Below, piece after piece: positions 1 through 6,722 of a DNA stretch of 8,125 nucleotides. The translations under genes were made by a program, and so were the position numbers. The stretch comes from JBEICQ01 sp046297395 (GTDB taxonomy: Bacteria > Bacteroidota > Bacteroidia > UBA4408), in assembly GCA_046297395.1 (NCBI GenBank), contig JBKCNM010000045.1, positions 1-8,125 on the forward strand, given 5' to 3'. Each line of letters opens with the position of its first letter. Positions within the stretch are counted from its first letter, which is position 1. Under the pieces are notes generated by a model. It saw nothing but the letters and a program-made list of their open reading frames with translations, made no database searches and was not told the origin of the DNA.

Positions 1-16
1 CCCACCCACCCCCCCC
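1..16 (-). other. G-rich tract with G-quadruplex potential
   Basis: The plus strand reads CCC-A-CCC-A followed by eight C. The minus strand therefore carries an 8-G run, then T-GGG-T-GGG. The 8-G run can be split into two GGG runs around a short loop, giving four G-runs with 1-2 base loops, which is the compact form associated with stable quadruplexes. It lies about 65 bases past the stop of the minus-strand lipoprotein gene, on that gene's coding strand. It sits at the very edge of the window, so low-complexity or assembly-end artefact cannot be excluded. Confidence 0.4.
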
Positions 17-35
17 ACAAACTAAAACACACCCA

Positions 36-55
36 CGCCCGGCTCTCACCGGACG
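36..55 (-). terminator. Candidate hairpin downstream of the PepSY-like lipoprotein gene
   Basis: On the minus strand this reads CGTCCGG, a 6-base loop TGAGAG, then CCGGGCG. That is a 7-bp stem with one G-U wobble, starting 27 bases after the TAA stop of the lipoprotein gene. The following bases (TGGGTGTGTTTTAG) contain only a weak, delayed T-tract, so it is a poor match to a classical rho-independent terminator. In the plus orientation the hairpin is followed by CGTCTTTT. Position supports a 3'-end role; efficiency is doubtful. Confidence 0.35.
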
Positions 56-81
56 CGTCTTTTAAGTATTCTTTTGATGGT

Positions 82-831
82 TTAGTCCTCGCAGATAAAA
101 GTTCCATCTTCAGCCAAACAGATTTTCTTTTTATTGTCCTCGTTGCGCACAACAATACAATAACTTACCGCACCGGAAGCGGAGATAAATTTTTGCACCT
201 TGTGTCCGGTTTTGTAGCCTGAATAGTTGGTTTGCACATATGCACTTACCGCTGCAGGAAGAGAACTGTACTCAATACGCGTTCCGCTTCCCATGTAGGC
301 ACCACTCTCGTTGAACAGAAGTTTAATTTTGTCGTACGAGGCCGACTTGAGTTTTACTTCAAGGCTTGAACCAAGCACGCAGTTGCTTTCTTTTTCGGCA
401 CAAGCCAAGGTGTAGTCGGGATAATTGGCAGCTACATATTCTTTTACTGCAGCCGGGATGGCATCAACTTCCATGCAATCATCACACTTTTTGTCTCCAT
501 GCTTTCCTTTTTTTCCGTGTTTCTTTTTGGGACGAAAATCGTCGCCTTCACCGAGGTAGTTGTGCTCATCATCAACGGCCAGTTGCTCACCATTGCTCAG
601 CGCAACAATCGTGGAAGCTTTGCTGTTTTTAAGGCTGAACGCAGAATTGATATCCGCATCAGGAAAATGATTGTTGGTGAACTCTACTACTGCAGAAGGA
701 AGATCACTCAGAGAAATTTCTTTCTCGGTGATTTGACCGGTGAGTCTGCTGATAAGGTCATTCTGGCAGGCACCCAAACTGAGCGTGGCTGCAGCCGCAA
801 GGGCGATGAGGTATGTTTTGGTGGTTGACAT
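82..831 (-). CDS. PepSY-like (DUF2874-type) lipoprotein
   Basis: This is a predicted envelope lipoprotein of 249 residues. The N-terminus has a short charged start, a hydrophobic stretch (about residues 7-18) and a lipobox L-G-A-C with the lipidated Cys at residue 22. The mature part holds three copies of a motif of the form (L/I)P-x-A-V-x-x-(Y/F)-x-x-x-(H/N)-(Y/F) at residues 44-57, 125-138 and 191-204, each followed by predicted beta-strands. This pattern resembles the PepSY-like/BLIP-like repeat family common in Bacteroidota secreted proteins; the family's biochemical role is not established. Between repeats 1 and 2 lies a Lys/His-rich linker (about 98-115) followed by CDDC (116-119). More cysteines at 144, 151, 225, 238 and 247 could form disulfides. 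The ATG at 829-831 fits the signal peptide, and no other Met is nearby. The gene is preceded by a strong promoter and looks monocistronic. Confidence 0.8.
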   Translation of the reverse strand: MSTTKTYLIALAAAATLSLGACQNDLISRLTGQITEKEISLSDLPSAVVEFTNNHFPDADINSAFSLKNSKASTIVALSNGEQLAVDDEHNYLGEGDDFRPKKKHGKKGKHGDKKCDDCMEVDAIPAAVKEYVAANYPDYTLACAEKESNCVLGSSLEVKLKSASYDKIKLLFNESGAYMGSGTRIEYSSLPAAVSAYVQTNYSGYKTGHKVQKFISASGAVSYCIVVRNEDNKKKICLAEDGTFICED

Positions 832-835
832 ACCA

Positions 836-866
836 CAAAAGTAAAAATATTCTTATGTGAGGCAAA
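836..866 (-). promoter_or_regulatory. Bacteroidota-type promoter of the PepSY-like lipoprotein gene
   Basis: Read on the minus strand, TTTG (866-863) is followed by exactly 19 bases and then TACTTTTG (843-836). This matches the Bacteroidota primary-sigma consensus of a -33 TTTG and a -7 TAnnTTTG at about 19-base spacing. The -7 box ends only four bases before the ATG, so transcription should start at or next to the start codon, predicting a leaderless or near-leaderless mRNA. Confidence 0.7.
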
Positions 867-959
867 AGTCCCCGGAAACATTTTACTCCTGTTTATGAAG
901 GTTGCATTGTTCGGGTTTCTTTACTAAGATGCCAAAGCATGAAAATGGGAGAGGAAAAG

Positions 960-976
960 GGAATGAGTCTCATTCC
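960..976 (-). terminator. Short palindrome, possible terminator of the HHH/barrel gene
   Basis: GGAATGAG and CTCATTCC are perfect inverted arms around a single central base, folding as a 7-bp stem with a 3-base loop. It lies about 84 bases past the TAG stop of the upstream minus-strand gene. On the minus strand it is followed by CTTTTCC, a short T-tract. The stem is only about half GC and the distance is long, so it may instead be an operator-like dyad or chance. Confidence 0.3.
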
Positions 977-1059
977 GGTTGTTTCATCATTCACCAAAAT
1001 AAATCCACTATTTCTGTTTCACGGTATTAATCATCTTCTCTTATTTGGTTGCTGTACTC

Positions 1060-3177
1060 CTAAAACTTATACCGTGCCTGCAGCTTCAACTCACTGCGGA
1101 TGCTGCCTTCGCTTTCGTTCAGGGTACCCGGATTCATCACCCTCGTATTTTCCAACCAGGTTTGTGCATATCTCAACCAAAATTCCCAGTGTTTTCCGGC
1201 CTCATAATTCAGGATAATATACATGCGCTGTCCCTTGCCATTCATGTTGCTGAAGGTAAAACTATAAGGCACATCCGTTTCCAGCATAAACATGCGCGCG
1301 TTGTAATCGGGTGCATCAAACACAGCATACCTCGCCGTTACCTGTACGCGGCTTCCCTGGGGCTTGAAGCTGATGTCCTGGAAAAATAAATATCCGCGGC
1401 TTTGTGCTGCACCTGTTCCAAATGCATTCATGTCTATTCTGTTGCGCAAACGCAAACCGGGCAGGGGAGAATAGGTAAGGTTGAAACGAATGTTTTGCTG
1501 CACCTGCTCCTGCAAAACCGGAAAGTAACTTTCTTCTGAACTGCTGTCGCGCATGCGCATCCTTTTGCGATAGCGCAGCGTAATCTGCAATTTTTTATTC
1601 GGCGTCCAATCCCCCATCACCAGGAAGTCATTTCCTTCTGAAGGCCCGCTGGCCCGGTACCTTGCCCAGGGAAAACGAAAACGGTCGTAATAGCCGCTCA
1701 GGGTAAATACCGGTAAAATTTTAAAGTTGAAACCGCTCAAAAGCCCTGCTTCATTTTGCGTGCCCACGGTTTCACCCAGTCCACGGGAATACACCGACTG
1801 ATACTCTTTTTGGTAATTCCGGCCCTGTATATGAAGAATAAAACGAGGGTCAAGACTCATCAGCACACCTGCAATGCCGGCCATTCCTCCATTCAGACTT
1901 CGTGCACCTTCACCATAAAAATTAAAGTTCCGGTACAGGTAGCTGAAGTCTATGCCGGTATTGAGGTTTTTTTTGCCGTTAAAATCATATTTGCCATAGC
2001 TTGTGCTCCGAGCAGCCAGAGGAGGATCCAAGGTGAGATACGCAGCAGTGATGCCCACACTGAGACCTTTTTTGGCGTATTGCAGGTGGCCCGCAAAGTT
2101 GTTTTCGCGTATCGCATTTCGGTCGGCCACCTCGCTGGGTGTGCGGTGTAATCCCGATAACTGAAAAGCGGTGGTTTCATCTGCACCCAGAGGCATCAGG
2201 GTATCTGCCTGCAAAACATTTCCATCCCGCCTTTTGGAAGAAGCAAGCAAGGTAATATCCAGGTTTGGGGTGAGGGCATATGTTGCTCCAATGCCTCGCA
2301 TAAACTGGTTTTCGTTGAGTGAGTTGTATCCCCTCAAACCTTTGGCACTTCGCTTTGCCTGCATGATATCGGCCGATTTTGCAAAACCAAGATCTGTCCA
2401 AAAGGTAAGTCCCTGACCGAACTGCGCATGAAAATCCCCAATGGTAAGTGCTTTGAGTTTTTTTATCTGCTTGATGAAGACATACCCGCTATAAAAATCA
2501 AACCCTTTTTTTTGACTCCCCCTGAAAAATTCTTCCCCGTAATCTTTCTCACCCGTAAACGACCACTGCACACGGTTGGCGTAGTTAAACCTGTAACGCA
2601 CAAAATGCTTAAAGGGGTCGCCCAGGTAGCGCGCATTGGGCCTGGCAGCCAACAGGGAATCACTTGCCGGGGAATACCCAAGCTGTTCTTCAAGTATTCG
2701 CTGGGTGCGGACATCCAGCGTATGCTTGCCTTTTTTAAAAAGATCGATGGGTTTGATGTTCAGGTTCTCGATGTTGTTGCTCACTTCTACAAAGGGCAGG
2801 ATTCGCTGTATATCTTCACGCTCCAGGCTGCGGATGGATTGCAGTTCATAAATGGCAATCATGGGGCCGTTTTTGCGCACATGGTTCAGGATATCCCTCA
2901 CCTGTATGTCTGACAGCAGACTGAGGTCTCTTAATGCTTCCTCGTTTGTTTGGTTGAGGTTGATGGGATGTTCCTTAAAATAGTTTAGGGCATCAACCAG
3001 ATTGGTGTAATCAATGTTTTCGCTGTTTGCATTTTCACCAATGTTTTCAATGCGCTGCTCAATCTCATTTTGCAGGTCGCGGTTGCCCTGCACGGGAACC
3101 TGAGCAAGTAACAAGCACGGATGCAACAGGCCGGTAAATAAAAGAAATGGGATAAAGAGATTCCTCAGAAAAGCCAT
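1060..3177 (-). CDS. Secreted helix-hairpin-helix protein with predicted outer-membrane beta-barrel
   Basis: The 705-residue product starts with a clear signal peptide (residues 1 to about 26: two early Arg/Asn positions, a long Leu/Phe-rich core and an L-A-Q end). Residues about 55-130 are helical and Leu/Ile-rich with the hairpin features NLNQTNEEALRDL (73-85), LSDIQVRDIL and GPMIAIYELQSI (104-115), resembling the ComEA-like helix-hairpin-helix fold that binds DNA in other proteins. From about residue 180 on, the sequence alternates polar and aromatic/hydrophobic residues with many Tyr, Phe and Gly-Asp/Asn turns, as in outer-membrane barrels, and it ends in RYKF, the terminal-Phe signature recognised by the BAM machinery. 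Similar HHH-plus-barrel proteins occur widely in Bacteroidota without an assigned function. The stop codon is TAG. The gene is divergent from ligA, 98 bases apart. DNA binding or uptake is only an inference from the HHH region. Confidence 0.75.
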   Translation of the reverse strand: MAFLRNLFIPFLLFTGLLHPCLLLAQVPVQGNRDLQNEIEQRIENIGENANSENIDYTNLVDALNYFKEHPINLNQTNEEALRDLSLLSDIQVRDILNHVRKNGPMIAIYELQSIRSLEREDIQRILPFVEVSNNIENLNIKPIDLFKKGKHTLDVRTQRILEEQLGYSPASDSLLAARPNARYLGDPFKHFVRYRFNYANRVQWSFTGEKDYGEEFFRGSQKKGFDFYSGYVFIKQIKKLKALTIGDFHAQFGQGLTFWTDLGFAKSADIMQAKRSAKGLRGYNSLNENQFMRGIGATYALTPNLDITLLASSKRRDGNVLQADTLMPLGADETTAFQLSGLHRTPSEVADRNAIRENNFAGHLQYAKKGLSVGITAAYLTLDPPLAARSTSYGKYDFNGKKNLNTGIDFSYLYRNFNFYGEGARSLNGGMAGIAGVLMSLDPRFILHIQGRNYQKEYQSVYSRGLGETVGTQNEAGLLSGFNFKILPVFTLSGYYDRFRFPWARYRASGPSEGNDFLVMGDWTPNKKLQITLRYRKRMRMRDSSSEESYFPVLQEQVQQNIRFNLTYSPLPGLRLRNRIDMNAFGTGAAQSRGYLFFQDISFKPQGSRVQVTARYAVFDAPDYNARMFMLETDVPYSFTFSNMNGKGQRMYIILNYEAGKHWEFWLRYAQTWLENTRVMNPGTLNESEGSIRSELKLQARYKF

Positions 3178-3275
3178 TTTTAGAATACGAAAATAGGCTT
3201 GTTTGCAAAATCTTGTTCAATTTGTTTAGCAGGTACCCGGCCACCGAATTTTTTTTTCATTTTTACCCTTTACTT
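3178..3275. promoter_or_regulatory. Divergent intergenic region between the HHH/barrel gene and ligA
   Basis: Both flanking genes must be expressed outward from these 98 bases. No perfect TTTG-N19-TAnnTTTG pair is present in either direction. The best partial -7 on the minus strand is TATTTTCG (3195-3188), 10 bases before the HHH/barrel start, with a TTG 22 bases upstream of it. On the plus strand there is a TCAATTTG at 3217-3224 without a properly spaced -33 box. A 9-T run (3249-3257) precedes the ligA start, and no Shine-Dalgarno is visible, as is normal for this phylum. Confidence 0.45.
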
Positions 3276-3380
3276 ATGAATCCCCAAAAGGCAAAAGAAC
3301 GAATAGATTTTTTAACCCTCGAACTGGAGAGGCATAACCGCCTCTATTATGTGCACAACCACCCCGAAATGTCCGACTAG
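3276..3380 (+). pseudogene. ligA: N-terminal part of ligA (domain Ia), ended by an in-frame TAG
   Basis: From the ATG at 3276 the frame encodes 34 residues of a typical NAD+-dependent ligase start, then TAG at 3378-3380, then continues in the same frame into the rest of LigA. The segment carries the domain Ia hallmarks: RHNRLYYV at 19-26 (Tyr24-Tyr25 aligning with Tyr22-His23 of E. coli LigA) and HPEMSD (29-34; Asp34 aligning with Asp32). The interrupted position corresponds to the middle of the S-D-(Y/A)-E-(F/Y)-D motif, where Bacteroidota ligases usually have Tyr; TAT or TAC to TAG is a single base change. Past the stop, DFE replaces the usual (E/D)(F/Y)D, so the last acidic residue (E. coli Asp36) is Glu. 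This fragment alone cannot be a working enzyme. Confidence 0.85.
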
Positions 3381-3395
3381 GATTTTGAGTCCCTG

Positions 3396-5285
3396 TTGAG
3401 GGAATTACAGGACCTTGAAAAAAATCATCCTCAGTTTGCCCACAAAAATTCTCCCACGCAAAGGGTAGGAGGGGAAGTAACCCGTGAGTTTGCCTCCGTG
3501 CAGCACGATTATCCCATGCTTTCTCTGGGAAACACCTACAGCCGTGAAGAACTTGCCGAATTTGATGAGCGGGTACAGAAAGGACTTGGCGGACAAGCCT
3601 ATGAATATGTATGTGAACTGAAGTTCGATGGAGTGGCCATTGGCATACGCTATCACAGGGGTGCATTGGAACTCGCCGTAACCCGCGGCGACGGTGTTCG
3701 TGGCGATGAGGTAAGTACCAATATCAAGACCCTGCGCAGCCTCCCTTTGCAAGTGCAAGCGCCGGGGCTTCCCGAGCGATTCGAGATCCGAGGAGAAGTA
3801 TTTATGCCGCACCATGTGTTTGAATCCATCAATGCAGAACGCGAAGAAATCGGTGAGCCTCTATTGGCGAACCCACGCAACGCTACTGCCGGTACACTCA
3901 AGATGCAGGACTCTTCCATCGTAGCCAAACGAAAGTTATCCTGTTGCATGTATGCCCTCCATGGTGAAAATCTTCCATTTGAATCCCACTCTCAAAGTCT
4001 TGAGGCCATGCGCACATGGGGATTCCCGGTATCAGATGCCACGCGCATCTGCAAGAACATGCATGATGTTTTTGGTTTTTTGGAACACTGGGAACAAAAA
4101 CGCAAAGACCTGCCTTTCGACATTGACGGCATCGTCATTAAAGTAAACAGTTATCGCCAGCAACAACAATTGGGCTTTACGGCCAAATCACCCCGTTGGG
4201 CCATTTCCTATAAATATAAACCCGAGCAAGCCCGCACAAAACTACTCGACATCGTCCTGCAGGTGGGCCGCACAGGAGCCATTACCCCTGTTGCCGTGCT
4301 GCAGCCCGTGAAGCTTGCAGGCACTGTGGTAAAACGCGCCTCACTTCACAACCAAGATATCATTCACCAACTGGATGTGCGTATAGGTGATGATGTGTTT
4401 GTGGAAAAAGGTGGGGAAATCATCCCGAAGATTACCGGTGTCGACAAAACCCAAAGAGATATTTTCTCCCAGCCCTTTCATTTCCCGGATGCCTGCCCCG
4501 AGTGCGGTGGCAAACTGCAAAGAGAGGAAGGTGATGCACAGCACTTCTGCACCAACACAAAAGATTGTCCCCCACAGGTAACAGGAAGAATTATTCACTT
4601 TACCTCCCGCAAAGCCATGAACATCGACAGCGTAGGTGAAGAAACCGTTGCATTGCTTTGCAGCAAGGGACTCATCAGGAACTACGCCGATCTTTATACT
4701 TTGCAAAAAACCGATCTGCTGACGCTCGAAAGGATGGCCGACAAATCAGCGCAAAATATCCTCCACGGCATTCAATCCTCCCTGCATGTGCCCTTCGAGA
4801 GGGTGCTCTTTGCCATCGGCATCAGGCATGTGGGCGAAACCGTTGCAAAAAAACTGGCCTTCCGTTTCAAAAGTCTCGATGCACTCATGCACGCATCACT
4901 CGAAGAACTCATGCAGACCGAAGAAATCGGAGAAAAAATTGCAGGCAGCATTCACACCTTTTTTGCTTCTCCTGATAACCGGGAAACCATGCAGCGTTTA
5001 AGCACATACGGTTTGCAATTGCAGATGGATGAATCCCGATTTGTCAAATCTTCTGATGCTCTCGCCGGAAAATCTTTTGTGGTGAGTGGCGTTTTTTCAC
5101 ACTATTCGCGGGAAGGTATCAAAGAAGCCATTCTTGCTCATGGAGGCAAAGTGGTATCTTCGGTTTCCGGCACAACCGATTACCTGCTGGCCGGCGACAA
5201 AATGGGACCCGAAAAACTACGCAAAGCCGAAAAACTTGGGATTGCCATAATCAGTGAGGAAGAATTTAAACAAATGATTGCATGA
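3396..5285 (+). CDS. ligA: NAD+-dependent DNA ligase LigA, open frame downstream of the internal amber codon
   Basis: LigA seals nicks in DNA during replication and repair, using NAD+ to adenylate an active-site Lys. The uninterrupted frame gives 629 residues from a TTG at 3396; adding the 40 upstream codons gives 669, against 671 in E. coli. In full-length numbering it shows the nucleophile motif LKFDG with Lys116, RGDG (137-140), EIRGE (170-174), DGIVIK with Lys289, SYKYK with Lys313, four zinc-finger cysteines (407, 410, 425, 431), helix-hairpin-helix repeats (about 450-565, e.g. GIRHVGETVAKKL) and a C-terminal BRCT domain (about 595-669). All these sites sit one residue from their E. coli positions. 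Nothing else in the frame is damaged. The TTG start would delete most of domain Ia, needed for reaction with NAD+; the first in-frame ATG after it is at 3516. The gene overlaps the next one by ATGA. Identification is certain; whether a functional enzyme is made is not. Confidence 0.95.
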   Translation: MRELQDLEKNHPQFAHKNSPTQRVGGEVTREFASVQHDYPMLSLGNTYSREELAEFDERVQKGLGGQAYEYVCELKFDGVAIGIRYHRGALELAVTRGDGVRGDEVSTNIKTLRSLPLQVQAPGLPERFEIRGEVFMPHHVFESINAEREEIGEPLLANPRNATAGTLKMQDSSIVAKRKLSCCMYALHGENLPFESHSQSLEAMRTWGFPVSDATRICKNMHDVFGFLEHWEQKRKDLPFDIDGIVIKVNSYRQQQQLGFTAKSPRWAISYKYKPEQARTKLLDIVLQVGRTGAITPVAVLQPVKLAGTVVKRASLHNQDIIHQLDVRIGDDVFVEKGGEIIPKITGVDKTQRDIFSQPFHFPDACPECGGKLQREEGDAQHFCTNTKDCPPQVTGRIIHFTSRKAMNIDSVGEETVALLCSKGLIRNYADLYTLQKTDLLTLERMADKSAQNILHGIQSSLHVPFERVLFAIGIRHVGETVAKKLAFRFKSLDALMHASLEELMQTEEIGEKIAGSIHTFFASPDNRETMQRLSTYGLQLQMDESRFVKSSDALAGKSFVVSGVFSHYSREGIKEAILAHGGKVVSSVSGTTDYLLAGDKMGPEKLRKAEKLGIAIISEEEFKQMIA

Positions 5286-5830
5286 AGGCTGCCCAAAAAA
5301 TATACCATTCCTTGCTGCTCAAACGCCTGCTCAAACAAGCTGCTGAAAGCAAACGAAAAGGTATCCTTATTGGACTCAAAGAAGCACAGTCCATGGCCAT
5401 TGTGTATGATGCAGGAAATACCGAAGCACACAAAAATGTATTCGCATGGGCAGAGCAACTCAGAACAGTTGTACCACAGGTAAGGGTGCTGGGCTATTTT
5501 CACGAAAAACAAATTCCCTCAGGCTTTCAGGCAAAGTTGCATACCGATTATTTTTGCCGTAAAAATCCGCCGGGTGTAGCTGCCATGCTCAACACTTTTT
5601 CGTCACAAACCTTTCATCTCCTAATCAACCTCTGCGAAGTAAGCTACCTTCCGGTGATTCAGCTCCTGGCAAAATCGGCTGCACGCTGCAAGGTAGGGAC
5701 AGAAGGCGCCGCCGAGATGCCTTTGTATGATTTACTTTTTTCGGCAACACCCGAACGACCGCTCTACAAGCAAACGGATGTACTCACAAAATATCTTCAC
5801 ATGATACACAGCAAGCATGAAAACATTTGA
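5282..5830 (+). CDS. DUF6913-like conserved protein of unknown function
   Basis: A 182-residue, cytosolic-looking protein without signal peptide or membrane segment. A basic amphipathic N-terminus (KAAQKIYHSLLLKRLLKQ, 2-19) is followed by alternating strands and helices: GILIGL (27-32), SMAIVYD (37-43), VRVLGYFHEKQ (67-77), FHLLINLC (111-118) and ARCKVGT (134-140). The order strand, 'LLIN', helix, 'KVG' matches my memory of the Bacteroidota DUF6913 family often found beside dapA; I cannot confirm this by search. The ATG overlaps the ligA stop (ATGA) and the end overlaps dapA by 14 bases, so translation is probably coupled on both sides. No catalytic motif is recognised. A role linked to its neighbours (DNA ligation, lysine/diaminopimelate synthesis) is unproven. 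Confidence 0.75.
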   Translation: MKAAQKIYHSLLLKRLLKQAAESKRKGILIGLKEAQSMAIVYDAGNTEAHKNVFAWAEQLRTVVPQVRVLGYFHEKQIPSGFQAKLHTDYFCRKNPPGVAAMLNTFSSQTFHLLINLCEVSYLPVIQLLAKSAARCKVGTEGAAEMPLYDLLFSATPERPLYKQTDVLTKYLHMIHSKHENI

Positions 5831-6716
5831 TTTCACCGGAACCGGCGTGGCCCTGGTAACACCCTTTAACGACAAAGGCAGAATGGATTTAAAAGCACAT
5901 CTGCGACTGATTAATCACCTGCAAAAACGAGGGATAGATTATGTTGTAGTCTCCGGTACTACCGGCGAGTCGGCCACCCTCTCCGCTGATGAAAAACAGG
6001 AACTCCTTGATGCCACCACCGAGGCAGCAAAAGGGAAAATGTATGTAGTGATGGGCATCGGCGGAAACCATACCGGTGCAGTGTGCGAACAATTGCAAAA
6101 AATGAATCTCAAAGGCGTCTCCGCCGTGCTCAGTGTTTCTCCCTATTACAACAAACCCGGACAAAGGGGCATCATCAGCCATTTTAAGGAAGTGACAAAG
6201 GCAAGTCCGGTGCCGGTGATTCTCTATAATGTGCCGGGCCGCACGGGATTAAACATGACAGCTGAAACCACTCTTGAGCTGGCAGCCACATGCAAAAATG
6301 CCAAAGCCATCAAGGAAGCGTCCGGCAACCTGGAACAATGCATGCGCATCGTGGCAGGTGCTCCCAAAGGTTTTACGCTCATCAGCGGCGACGACAACCT
6401 CACTCTGCCCATGATGGCCATTGGCGCCAAAGGGGTAATCTCTGTTACTGCCCAGGCAGTACCCGAGCCTTATTCGCGCATGGTGAACCATTGCCTCAAA
6501 GGAAACTTTACCCGTGCACTCCCCCTGCATTATGCCATGATGCCCCTCACCGATTTGTTGTTTGCCGATGGCAGTCCGGCAGGTATCAAAGCCGCACTTC
6601 ACGCATTGGATATTTGCGGCGAACACCTGCGCCTGCCACTGGTTCCTGTAAGCCAGGCCATTCGTAAACAAATTGTTGCAAAAACAAAAGAGATTGATGC
6701 TGGTTTCCCCGCATAA
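5817..6716 (+). CDS. dapA: 4-hydroxy-tetrahydrodipicolinate synthase
   Basis: DapA condenses pyruvate with aspartate-4-semialdehyde, the first committed step to diaminopimelate and lysine, in the cytosol. The 299-residue product has the full family signature: GVALVTPF (10-17) near the start, GTTGE (47-51) with the Thr48-Thr49 pair, SPYYNKP (108-114) with the catalytic-triad Tyr that reaches across the dimer, LYNVPGRTG (136-144) with Tyr137 and substrate-binding Arg142, and AIKEASG (164-170) with the Schiff-base Lys166. GAKGVISV (203-210) is the following conserved strand. Length is normal and no key residue is missing. The start at 5817 lies inside the end of the preceding gene (14-base overlap) and gives the standard N-terminus, so it is preferred. 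It is the third gene of the ligA-led run. Confidence 0.97.
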   Translation: MKTFDFTGTGVALVTPFNDKGRMDLKAHLRLINHLQKRGIDYVVVSGTTGESATLSADEKQELLDATTEAAKGKMYVVMGIGGNHTGAVCEQLQKMNLKGVSAVLSVSPYYNKPGQRGIISHFKEVTKASPVPVILYNVPGRTGLNMTAETTLELAATCKNAKAIKEASGNLEQCMRIVAGAPKGFTLISGDDNLTLPMMAIGAKGVISVTAQAVPEPYSRMVNHCLKGNFTRALPLHYAMMPLTDLLFADGSPAGIKAALHALDICGEHLRLPLVPVSQAIRKQIVAKTKEIDAGFPA

Positions 6717-6722
6717 AGCCGC

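Larger units (their letters stand above)
832..1059. other. Intergenic region between the two minus-strand genes
   Basis: This 228-base gap holds the lipoprotein promoter at its left end and a short palindrome near 960-976. I see no convincing gene: open frames crossing it on the plus strand run on antisense into the barrel gene and resemble no protein I know. The presence of a dedicated promoter argues that the two minus-strand genes are transcribed separately. Confidence 0.6.

Noticed and set aside
499..828. 109-codon open frame on the plus strand opposite the lipoprotein gene
   Set aside because: Its sequence is fully explained as the antisense of the PepSY-like repeats.
1060..1062. Idea that TAG is reassigned to an amino acid in this genome
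   Set aside because: Readthrough here would add 10 residues after a C-terminal Phe that is the expected end of an outer-membrane barrel, so TAG appears to be a true stop.
2428..2913. 161-codon open frame on the plus strand within the HHH/barrel gene
   Set aside because: Antisense to a gene with signal peptide, domain and barrel signature; no recognisable protein features.
3188..3220. Possible -33/-7 promoter for the HHH/barrel gene (TTG, 22-base gap, TATTTTCG)
   Set aside because: The -7 box departs from TAnnTTTG and the spacing is too long, so it is mentioned only as a partial match.
3232..3237. GGTACC palindrome in the divergent intergenic region
   Set aside because: A 6-base palindrome is expected by chance and has no extended symmetry.
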